Shown: positions 9,147-16,835 of the stretch, piece after piece
How the letters are laid out: every line of letters begins with the position of its first letter
Numbering within the stretch: position 1 is the first letter of the stretch
NCBI RefSeq assembly: GCF_018069865.1
Contig: NZ_JAGQDG010000004.1
Span: forward strand, 496,001 to 560,000
From: Ideonella paludis
Lineage (GTDB): Bacteria > Pseudomonadota > Gammaproteobacteria > Burkholderiales > Burkholderiaceae_C
Reading direction: 5' to 3'
Length of the DNA: 64,000 nt
Program-made: the position numbers and the translations under genes
Notes under the pieces: generated by a model
What the model was told of the DNA's origin: nothing
Seen by the model: the letters and a program-made list of their open reading frames with translations, nothing else
The model's database searches: none

Positions 9147-10061
9147 ATGACGAACAAGCCCCTCAGCCCTCGCATTGCCCTGCTCCTGACCCTGGCCCCG
9201 CTGATGTGGGCGGCCAACGCGGTGGTGGGCCGCATGGCGGTGGGCAGCATTCCGCCGGTGGCCATGAACTTGGCGCGCTGGGTCATTGCCTTTGTGCTGC
9301 TGCTGCCGCTGGCCGGGGCCGTGCTGCGCCAGCGCGAGGCCATTGCCCAGCGCTGGCGCTATCTCTCGATGCTGGGCCTGCTGGGCATGGGCTGCTACAA
9401 CGCGCTGCAGTACATGGCCCTGCACACCAGCACGCCCTTGAACGTGACGCTGATTGCGGCCAGCTCGCCGATCTGGATGCTCTCCATTGGGGCGGTCTTT
9501 TATGGTGTGCGGCCGCGCGCGGCGGACCTGATTGGCGCGGCGCTGTCGATGTTAGGCGTGGTCCTGGTGATTGCCCGTGGCAAGCCCAGCAACCTGCTGA
9601 GCCTGCAGTTTGTGCCGGGCGACTTGCTGATGCTGCTGGCCATCTTCACCTGGTGCCTCTACAGCTGGCAATTGGCGCGGCCACCGGCGCATATGCAAGG
9701 TGAGCAGCGCCCGGCCTGGGACTGGGCCGCGTTTTTGATGGTGCAAATGGTGTTTGGCCTATGCTGGAGCGCCTTGGCCACGGGCATTGAAGCCAGCGTC
9801 AGCCCCGAGCAGTGGCGCTGGAGCTGGCAGGTCGGCGCCATCTTGCTGTTCGTGGCGGTGGGGCCCAGCCTGATCGCCTATCGCAGTTGGGGCATCGGCG
9901 TGGGTGCCGTGGGGCCAGCCATTGCGGGCTTCTTTGGCAACCTCACGCCGGTGTTTGCGGGGATTTTTTCAGCCGCGCTGCTGGGCCAGTGGCCGCAGTG
10001 GTTTCACCTGGCGGCTTTCGGCTTGATTGTGCTGGGCATTGTGGTGTCGGCCAAGCGATAA
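9147..10061 (+). CDS. EamA/DMT-family transporter
   Basis: A 304-residue inner-membrane protein with ten predicted helices in two EamA repeats. Typical features are the N-terminal LTLAPLMWAANAVVGR, the conserved ARWVIAFVLLLPL helix, and the second repeat with WGIGVGAVGPAIAGFFGNLTPVF. Members export amino acids, nucleosides or other metabolites; the substrate cannot be read from sequence. I used the ATG; a TTG nine bases upstream is the alternative. It is divergent from the metallo-hydrolase gene, with a short shared promoter region. Confidence 0.85.
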   Translation: MTNKPLSPRIALLLTLAPLMWAANAVVGRMAVGSIPPVAMNLARWVIAFVLLLPLAGAVLRQREAIAQRWRYLSMLGLLGMGCYNALQYMALHTSTPLNVTLIAASSPIWMLSIGAVFYGVRPRAADLIGAALSMLGVVLVIARGKPSNLLSLQFVPGDLLMLLAIFTWCLYSWQLARPPAHMQGEQRPAWDWAAFLMVQMVFGLCWSALATGIEASVSPEQWRWSWQVGAILLFVAVGPSLIAYRSWGIGVGAVGPAIAGFFGNLTPVFAGIFSAALLGQWPQWFHLAAFGLIVLGIVVSAKR

Positions 10062-10100
10062 GCTCCACATGCGGGCCCCCCGCCTGCACGTTCAGCCAAG

Positions 10101-11051
10101 TCACTTCAAGTGGCTGCGGAAGAAGTCGGTAAAGCCCTTGTAGTCTTCAGATTTGGGGATGTTGTCGATGGCCTGGCAGAGGGAGCCGATACGGGCCTTT
10201 TGATAGGCTTCGCAGATCTTCAGGCCCGCATCGGGGTGATGTGTTTTGGCTTCGCCACGAGTCACCAAGCGCCTGAAAAATGGGGCCTCGAACTTCAGCA
10301 TGATCGGTGGCGACAGGCGATGCACGCTGCTGGCGGCCGAGCCGAAGTTGGCGTATTGGGGGTGGTCCTTTCGGAAGTCCTTGATGTAGGCCTTGCGGTC
10401 TTCGGGCACCAGGAACCACTTGGCGTTCTCGGTCTCCCTGTAGGTGGCCTGCGCGTTATAGGCATACACCGCGTTGACCAGCGAACTCTGGCCCGCTGCC
10501 CCTTGGGCGCCCTCCACTTTCAGGTCGGTTTGCTGAGCCTGCCAGACATTCAGCGTGCCTTGCGAGCCCCCGATCAAAAAGATGTTGTTCGGGTCAATGC
10601 CCAACTCATCAGCCATGTTGCGCAGGCTTTGGACAGCCAGCCCGATGTCCCAGTGTGGCGGCGGGACGATGTAGTCGTTATGAACCGGGTGGCGATACTC
10701 GATGGACGCCACCGCAAAGCCCGCCGCCTTGGCGGGCAGAATGATTTTGTCGTAGAGCGTCGGGTTGTTGGGGTCGCTTTGGACGGGAATGTGTTTCACA
10801 CCACCGCCCGGATGCGTCCAGATGACCAAAGGCTGCTTGGTGGCGCCGCGGCTGACCGGCCAGAAGTCGAAGTCTTGTTTAAAGGTGTCCGGATAGGTCG
10901 GGTCGAACCAAGATTCAGTGCCCCAGTCGATGCGCCGATAGCACCCGCAATCTGGGCGCCAATGATCTTCAATGTTTTGCGTTTGTTGGGCCTGTGCGGC
11001 GGGCGCTTGCAGGCACAAGGCCGCCAGAAAGCTCGTCCATAAAGTCTTCAT
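10101..11051 (-). CDS. Secreted alpha/beta hydrolase
   Basis: A 316-residue esterase/lipase-like protein with a signal peptide ending near AAQAQ (about residue 21). The oxyanion-hole motif HPGGG is followed by GGSQG, the nucleophile elbow with the catalytic Ser, so the fold is alpha/beta hydrolase (BD-FAE or dienelactone-hydrolase-like). A late Asp-containing HPDAG or the nearby acidic residues and a His complete the expected triad, though I cannot assign them. CGCYRRIDWGTESWFDP after the signal peptide suggests a periplasmic disulfide. Substrate unknown. Confidence 0.75.
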   Translation of the reverse strand: MKTLWTSFLAALCLQAPAAQAQQTQNIEDHWRPDCGCYRRIDWGTESWFDPTYPDTFKQDFDFWPVSRGATKQPLVIWTHPGGGVKHIPVQSDPNNPTLYDKIILPAKAAGFAVASIEYRHPVHNDYIVPPPHWDIGLAVQSLRNMADELGIDPNNIFLIGGSQGTLNVWQAQQTDLKVEGAQGAAGQSSLVNAVYAYNAQATYRETENAKWFLVPEDRKAYIKDFRKDHPQYANFGSAASSVHRLSPPIMLKFEAPFFRRLVTRGEAKTHHPDAGLKICEAYQKARIGSLCQAIDNIPKSEDYKGFTDFFRSHLK

Positions 11052-11286
11052 CTTCTACCTCCCTGAGTTCCACTTGAGTGCCGCCCGGTGCTTTGCTTTG
11101 GTGAGCGGCTTGACTGAGGCTTTCGCCCTTCATGCTTTGGAGCGCAGCTCTGAGTCAATGCGCCAGCAGCTCTACAGCCCCCTGCTGGGCTGGCACATCA
11201 AGTAGACGATTTTTGCGCACGAAAGGTGACATGCGCCTCCCTCTTGCTGGGGAACTAACCAAAAATCTACACAGATTGTTGGCGTC

Positions 11287-12195
11287 TCAGCGCCATTTGG
11301 CCAACAGCCATACGCCAGTGAGCACCAAGCTGGTTCCCACCAGCACCAGGGGGGTGAAGGGCTCACCCAAGATCCAGACCCCCAGCAGAATCGTGGCCAT
11401 GGGACCGACCATGCCAGCCTGCGAGGCCAAGGGCGCGCCCAAGCGCTCGATGGCCATCATCACCATCAGCACCGGCGCCACAGTGCACAAGGTGGCATTG
11501 AGCACCGACAGCCACACCACTGGCATGGGCACCAGGGCCGCTGACAGTGGCTTGACCCACAAAAAGTGAGCGATGCAAAACACTGAGGCTGCGCTGGACG
11601 CCAAGCCCACCAGGCGCAGCGAGCCCAAGCGCGCCACCATGGCGCCGCTGGCCACCATGTAGATGGCATAGCTGACGGCACTGCCAAACACCAAGGCCGC
11701 GCCCAACAGCACATGCGAGCCCTGCAAGTGCAGCTCTTGCCCAAACACCAGCACCGTGCCGCCATAGCTGATGGCCAGCGCTAAGCCATGACGCCAAGTG
11801 ACTTTGTAGCCCTGAAACACCACGGACAAGGCCAACACGATGGTGGGACCTAAATACAAGATGAGCCGCTCAAGGGAGGCCGTGATGTAGGCCAAACCCA
11901 TAAAGTCCAACAAACTGGCGAGGTAATAGCCGCTGAAGCCCAAACCCCAAATGGCCAGCTTGTCTCGCCGGGTCAGCGGCGGCTTGCCGCGCCCAGCATG
12001 CCAAGCCAGCAGCAAGAACAGCGGCAGCGCCAGCATCATGCGCCAGAGGATGAGCACCACGGCGTCCACGCCAGGGTAGCGGTAGGCCAGCTTGATGATG
12101 ATGGCTTTGCCTGAAAAGCCGAGCGCACCACCAAAGGCCAGCAGCAGGCCAGGGCCTATAGCGCGAAAGGTCTTGCTGACCTGATCGACGCGCAT
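11287..12195 (-). CDS. EamA/DMT-family transporter
   Basis: A 302-residue transporter with two EamA repeats and about ten helices (GALGFSGKAIIIKLAYR in the first, ASSAASVFCIAHFL and GAPLASQAGMVGPMATILLGV in the second). Its ATG shares one base with the stop of the gamma-glutamyltransferase gene, so the two are translationally coupled. The pairing suggests export or exchange of glutathione-derived or gamma-glutamyl amino acids, but that is inference. It is not closely similar to the EamA protein at about 9.1-10.1 kb. Confidence 0.85.
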   Translation of the reverse strand: MRVDQVSKTFRAIGPGLLLAFGGALGFSGKAIIIKLAYRYPGVDAVVLILWRMMLALPLFLLLAWHAGRGKPPLTRRDKLAIWGLGFSGYYLASLLDFMGLAYITASLERLILYLGPTIVLALSVVFQGYKVTWRHGLALAISYGGTVLVFGQELHLQGSHVLLGAALVFGSAVSYAIYMVASGAMVARLGSLRLVGLASSAASVFCIAHFLWVKPLSAALVPMPVVWLSVLNATLCTVAPVLMVMMAIERLGAPLASQAGMVGPMATILLGVWILGEPFTPLVLVGTSLVLTGVWLLAKWR

Positions 12196-13811
12196 CAGAA
12201 CCCCAGGGCAGCACCGTCACGGCGCGGGTCGCTGGCGGCGATGTAGCCACCATGCGCGTCATCACGCCAAATGAATTGCCCGGCGCCAAACTGGCCGGGG
12301 TCGGTGATGTCGGTGAGCTGGTGGCCCAGCGCCGCCAAGCCTGCGCGCAAAGCCTCAGGCGCGCCCTGCTCCAGCGAGAGGCTCAGGCCTTGCTCAAAGC
12401 GCCAGCGCGGCGCGTCGCAGGCCACTTGCGGGTTTTGGCGGTGGCAGAGCATGCGCACCAAGGTTTGCACATGGCCTTGCGGCTGCATGTGCCCGCCCAT
12501 CACGCCAAAGCTCATTTGCGGCTGGCCATTGCGGCTCAAAAAGCCGGGGATGATGGTGTGGAAAGGCCGCTTGCCCGGCGCCACCACATTCGGATGCGCC
12601 GCATCCAAGCTGAAACCATGGCCGCGGTTCTGCAGCGATAAGCCCCAGTCGGGCAAGACCACGCCCGAGCCAAAGCCCATGTAGTTGCTCTGGATGAAGC
12701 TCACCATCATGCCGCTGGCATCGGCCGTACTCAGATAGATGGTGCCGCCCTTGGGCGGCGTGCCGGGGCCGAAGTGCTGGGCGCGGTGGGGGTCGATGAG
12801 GCGTGCGCGCTGCGCCAAGTAGTCGCGGTCCAGCAGGCTGCTGACGGGCAGGTGCATGTGCCGGGCCTCGGCGACATGCGCATGCAGGTCGGCGAAGGCC
12901 AGCTTGATGGCCTCAATCTGCAGGTGTTGGCAGGCGGCACTGTCAATGGGCAGGGCGGCCAGGTCAAACTGCTGCAACATGCCCAGCGCCATTTGCGCCG
13001 CAATGCCTTGGCCGTTGGGCGGGATCTCATGCAGGGTATGGCCTTCAAAGCCCTGCGCCAAGGGCGTGACCCACTCCGCTTGATAGGCGGCCAGGTCGGC
13101 TTCGGTCAAGGCACCGCCTTGCTCTTTGGCCGCCCGGGCCATTGCACTGGCAATCTCGCCCCGGTAGAACGCTTCACCGCGGCTGCTGGCCACTGCCCGC
13201 AGCAAGCGGGCTGCGCCCTGGGCGCGAAAGCGCTCACCCACCTCAGGCGGCCGCCCACGGGGCAAGAACATCTCGGTGAAGCCCGGCTGGCGGGTCAGCT
13301 CAGTGACTTGCGCGGCCCGGGCCCAGGCACGCTGCACCAGCACCGGCACGGCCTCGCCGCGTTCCGCCATCTCGATGGCCGGCGCCAACACATCGGCAAA
13401 GGGCAGTCGGCCCAAGCGCTCGTGCAGTGCGACCCAGCCGCCCACCGCGCCTGGCACGGTCACGGCGTCCCAACCCCGCATCGGCGGGCTGGTGGCCTCG
13501 GCACCGTAGCGTTGCTTGAAGTACTCGGGCGTCCACGCCTGCGGTGCGGCACCCGAGGCATTCAGGCCGTGCAGGCGCTGGCCATCCCAGACGATGGCGA
13601 AGGCATCGGAGCCCAGGCCATTGGCACAGGGCTCCAGAAAGGTCATGGCCGCTGCTGTGGCAATGGCCGCATCCACCGCATTGCCGCCCTGCCCCAGGAT
13701 GCGCAAACCGGCCTGCGCCGCCAGAGGGTGGGAGGTGGCCACGACATTGCGGGCCAACAGCGGCTGGCGATGACTGGGGTAGCCGGGGTGTTGGTGATCA
13801 AAGACGAGCAT
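12195..13811 (-). CDS. ggt: Gamma-glutamyltransferase family protein
   Basis: A 538-residue Ntn-hydrolase of the gamma-glutamyltransferase family, which cleaves glutathione and transfers gamma-glutamyl groups. The alpha part begins with VVATSHPLAAQAGLRIL and GGNAVDAAIATA. The autoprocessing site is the GGT motif, with Thr357 as predicted nucleophile and new N-terminus of the beta chain, followed by YLSTADASG and SLQNRG. No signal peptide is visible, unlike periplasmic E. coli Ggt, so it is more like the cytoplasmic YwrD-type branch. The downstream EamA transporter gene overlaps by one base. Confidence 0.88.
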   Translation of the reverse strand: MLVFDHQHPGYPSHRQPLLARNVVATSHPLAAQAGLRILGQGGNAVDAAIATAAAMTFLEPCANGLGSDAFAIVWDGQRLHGLNASGAAPQAWTPEYFKQRYGAEATSPPMRGWDAVTVPGAVGGWVALHERLGRLPFADVLAPAIEMAERGEAVPVLVQRAWARAAQVTELTRQPGFTEMFLPRGRPPEVGERFRAQGAARLLRAVASSRGEAFYRGEIASAMARAAKEQGGALTEADLAAYQAEWVTPLAQGFEGHTLHEIPPNGQGIAAQMALGMLQQFDLAALPIDSAACQHLQIEAIKLAFADLHAHVAEARHMHLPVSSLLDRDYLAQRARLIDPHRAQHFGPGTPPKGGTIYLSTADASGMMVSFIQSNYMGFGSGVVLPDWGLSLQNRGHGFSLDAAHPNVVAPGKRPFHTIIPGFLSRNGQPQMSFGVMGGHMQPQGHVQTLVRMLCHRQNPQVACDAPRWRFEQGLSLSLEQGAPEALRAGLAALGHQLTDITDPGQFGAGQFIWRDDAHGGYIAASDPRRDGAALGF

Positions 13812-13950
13812 GGGCCCAAGTGTCGCCCATGTCGGTCAGGTCGGTGGGCACAGGCCTGCAATGGCCCGCATCCAGCCCAGCCCAAGGTGAGAGGCGCGCT
13901 CTTTTCTCAGGCCCCTCGCCAACCGCCGACCTAAGTGGCCCTTGGCGCGC

Positions 13951-15423
13951 TCACAGGGCCATGCGCGTGGTGCCGCCTTCAGGCGTTGTCATGTCCACCG
14001 TCGCTTGCCGAGCCTGCAGGTCCACGTGCAAGTGGACCCATTGATCCTTGTTCACCCACCGCAAGCTCAAGGCGTCCTCAGCGCTGTCCGCGCATTCAAA
14101 CTGGCCGCCAAATGCAGGGTGTTGATTGCGCAGGCGAATCAGTTCGCACAGTCGCTCAACCACGGGTTGCTTCAATTGGGCGTGAACTTCGCCCTCGGTG
14201 TAGTGGTGGCGGTTGATGTCGCGCCCAACCCGGGTGCGCTCGAGCAGGCTCATGTCATTGCGCCCCGCCAACAAGCCCACATAGTAGACCTGAGGGACGC
14301 CGGGCATGAAGAACTGGATCGCGCGAGCTGCCAAGTAGGCCGAGTCATCGGCGCCCAAGGCGTCGAAGAAGGTGCAGTTGACTTGGTAGAGGTCCAGGTT
14401 GGAAGCGGCAGCACCCGTGGCTTGGCGGCTTTGACCCCCACTGTTGGCATGGATGCGCTCGACCAAAGCATCGAGCTCTTCAGGCGGCACCAGCCCCGGC
14501 GAGCCTTGGCGGTCCGCGGCGTCAGCACCAATGTCGATGATGCCAATACCGTCATGGGTGTCCAGCACCGTCAAAGCGTTGTTGGGGCGAATCGCGATCC
14601 AGCGCTTGAGCGGGCCGCTCTGCCCGAAAAACAGGGCGTGCAGCACCAGGGGCGGCAGGGCGAAGTCATACACCCAATCCACCTTGGCTGCGATCTCGAT
14701 CTGCCGCTGATAGTAGGCATGCACCTCGACCAGCACTTCGATCTTTCTCGCCCGAGCCTGCTGTGCAAACTCGGCAATGAAGTCAAAGGTCTCGGGCATC
14801 ATGAAGCAGTTGGCACCCGCCTTTTTGATGGCGTAGCCCACGGCGTCCAGGCGCACCATGCCAATGCCGTTGGCCGCAAAGGTGTCGAGGATGCTGTGCA
14901 GATACGCCTGCCCTTGGGGGTGGCTCACATCGATGTCCAACTGCTGTGGCGTGAAGGTCGTCCACAGCAATTCCTTCTCACCCGTGGCCAGCGTGGTCAC
15001 CGTGAAAGGCAGGCCTGGGCGTGGCCTGTAGATGCTCAACAAGTCTTGCTGCGTGGCCCCCTGCGGGAACACCGAGGCATGTGTCAAGAACAGGCCCGCA
15101 TAGGCCGAGGCCGCGCCCTTGGCGGCATAGTCCTTGAACTGCGGAGACTCCGAGGACACATGGTTGACGATCACGTCCCCCATGATGTCCACCGTCTCGG
15201 ACAAGGCGCGCACATCAGACCAATCACCCAGGCGCGGGTCGACCTGCGTGTGATCGATCGGGTCAAAGCCGGCGTCTGAGCCGTCAATGGGATAGAAGAA
15301 AGGCAGCAGGTGCGCCCCACCAAACAAGCCCTTCAGCGGCCCTTCCAGCAAGGCCTTGAGTTCGCGCATGCCACCACCACTCAAGCGGTCGACATAGGTA
15401 ATGAGTTGAACTTGGTTCTTCAT
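13951..15423 (-). CDS. Sucrose phosphorylase (GH13 subfamily 18)
   Basis: A 490-residue glycoside phosphorylase converting sucrose plus phosphate to glucose-1-phosphate and fructose. It is strikingly like the Bifidobacterium enzyme from the first residues (MKNQVQLITYVDRLSGGG) through RPGLPFT. The catalytic nucleophile is Asp193 in RLDAVGY, the acid/base Glu233 in VEVHAYY, and the transition-state stabiliser Asp291 in LDTHDG. ATGAAAAACC is chosen as start because the family begins here; the frame is open for 18 more codons into the permease. It begins seven bases after the MFS permease stop, so it shares that transcript. Cytoplasmic phosphorolysis saves one ATP compared with hydrolysis. Confidence 0.93.
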   Translation of the reverse strand: MKNQVQLITYVDRLSGGGMRELKALLEGPLKGLFGGAHLLPFFYPIDGSDAGFDPIDHTQVDPRLGDWSDVRALSETVDIMGDVIVNHVSSESPQFKDYAAKGAASAYAGLFLTHASVFPQGATQQDLLSIYRPRPGLPFTVTTLATGEKELLWTTFTPQQLDIDVSHPQGQAYLHSILDTFAANGIGMVRLDAVGYAIKKAGANCFMMPETFDFIAEFAQQARARKIEVLVEVHAYYQRQIEIAAKVDWVYDFALPPLVLHALFFGQSGPLKRWIAIRPNNALTVLDTHDGIGIIDIGADAADRQGSPGLVPPEELDALVERIHANSGGQSRQATGAAASNLDLYQVNCTFFDALGADDSAYLAARAIQFFMPGVPQVYYVGLLAGRNDMSLLERTRVGRDINRHHYTEGEVHAQLKQPVVERLCELIRLRNQHPAFGGQFECADSAEDALSLRWVNKDQWVHLHVDLQARQATVDMTTPEGGTTRMAL

Positions 15424-15430
15424 CAAAGTG

Positions 15431-16738
15431 TCACTTGGAAGCAGCCGTTGGGACGCGCAGCACTGCCACTGCCGCACAGGCCAGCAGCACGCCGGCCAGG
15501 CGAATCACGTTGTCAGGCTGGCCACCGAGCACGCTGTGATAGATCAGCGGCAAGGTGACCATCTGGATCAGCATGGGAATCACGATGAACATATTGAAGA
15601 TGCCCATGTAGACCCCGGCCCGCTCTGGGGGAATGCTGCCGGCCAGCAGCACATAGGGGTTGCCCATGATGGAAGCCCAAGCCAAACCGATGCCGATCAT
15701 GGGCAAGAACAGCAAGGCTTTGTCTTGGATGGTGGGCAGCATCCACATGCCCAAGGCAGCGGCCAGCAGGCAGGTGGCGTGCACGGCCTTCGGGCCCCAG
15801 CGCCGCACAAAGGGCAGCATCGCAAAGGCCGCCAAGAAGGCCACGAAGTTGTAGAAGCCGCCGATCTGGCCGTTGAGCAAACTGGCGTCTCTGAAGCCCG
15901 CAGACTGAGCGTCTGTGGTGGCAAACATGGTCTTGGCCAAGGCCGGGACGATGTAGATCCAGTAGCACATCATGCCGTACCACTGGAACAGCTTCATCCA
16001 CCACAGCTTACGCATGGTGGGCGGCATGTGCTTGATCGCATCGACGATCTCCGCCAGAGTGGCGCCAACGCCTTTCGGGGCTGCAGCAATGCGCTGTCGC
16101 TCCTCATCGGTCAGCGGCAGCTCGGGCACCTTTTTGACGGACCACCACACCGTGGTGAAGGACAGCAAGGCGCCAATCAAAAAGGCGGTCAGCGTGGCTT
16201 GGGGGATGTGGTTATCGCCGACCGCATCTTTGTTCATGCCCATCCACACCAAGAGACTGGGCGTGAGGTAGGCCAGCGTTTGCGCCAAGCCGGTGAAGGC
16301 GCTTTGGGTCAAGAAGCCGCGGGCATGCTGGTCTTGATTGAGCCGATCGGACACATAGGCCCGGTAGGGCTCCATGGTGACGTTGTTGGCGGCATCCAAG
16401 ATCCATAGCAGACCTGCTGCAAACCACAGCGTCGGGCTGTAGGGCATGGCCAAGAGGCCCAGGCTGCACAGAATGGCACCAATCAAAAAGTAGGGCGTTC
16501 GACGGCCCCAGCGGCTCTGGGTTCGGTCGCTCATGGCGCCCACAATCGGCTGCACCAACAGGCCCGTGACCGGCCCCGCCAACCACAGCAGCGGCAGCTT
16601 GGATTCGTCAGCACCGAGGTACTGATAAATGGGACTCATATTGGCCTGTTGCAGACCAAAGCTGAACTGAATGCCGAAGAATCCGACATTCATATTGATG
16701 ATCTGCGACAGCGAGAGGTGGGGCTTGAGTGCGCTCAT
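15431..16738 (-). CDS. MFS sugar permease, SLC45/sucrose-proton symporter-like
   Basis: A 435-residue, twelve-helix major facilitator of the glycoside-pentoside-hexuronide/SLC45-like type. The N-terminus ALKPHLSLSQIINMNVGFFGIQFSFGL and WLAGPVTGLLVQPIVG, then DRTQSRWGRRTPYFLIGA (the MFS loop 2-3 motif), match bacterial relatives of plant sucrose transporters and Caulobacter/Xanthomonas SuxC. It lies between a TonB-dependent receptor and sucrose phosphorylase on one strand, so inner-membrane sucrose uptake is the natural reading. Alternatives are maltose or other alpha-glucosides. Confidence 0.88.
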   Translation of the reverse strand: MSALKPHLSLSQIINMNVGFFGIQFSFGLQQANMSPIYQYLGADESKLPLLWLAGPVTGLLVQPIVGAMSDRTQSRWGRRTPYFLIGAILCSLGLLAMPYSPTLWFAAGLLWILDAANNVTMEPYRAYVSDRLNQDQHARGFLTQSAFTGLAQTLAYLTPSLLVWMGMNKDAVGDNHIPQATLTAFLIGALLSFTTVWWSVKKVPELPLTDEERQRIAAAPKGVGATLAEIVDAIKHMPPTMRKLWWMKLFQWYGMMCYWIYIVPALAKTMFATTDAQSAGFRDASLLNGQIGGFYNFVAFLAAFAMLPFVRRWGPKAVHATCLLAAALGMWMLPTIQDKALLFLPMIGIGLAWASIMGNPYVLLAGSIPPERAGVYMGIFNMFIVIPMLIQMVTLPLIYHSVLGGQPDNVIRLAGVLLACAAVAVLRVPTAASK

Positions 16739-16759
16739 GATCTGGCGATGCCTGGAGTG

Positions 16760-16788
16760 AAAAGGGCGCCACCGTCGGCGGCGCCCTT
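16760..16788 (-). terminator. Intercistronic stem-loop between TonB receptor and permease genes
   Basis: AAGGGCGCC (16762-16770) and GGCGCCCTT (16780-16788) form a 9-bp stem, extendable by three pairs on the leftward transcript with a three-base loop, and are followed by four U (16760-16763, partly inside the stem). It sits between the receptor stop and the permease start. It probably terminates part of the transcripts, giving more receptor than permease mRNA. Confidence 0.65.
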
Positions 16789-16835
16789 CTTGACCTGTGA
16801 AGAGCGAGCAGGGCAGGCCTGCTCTGGCAAGGCGC

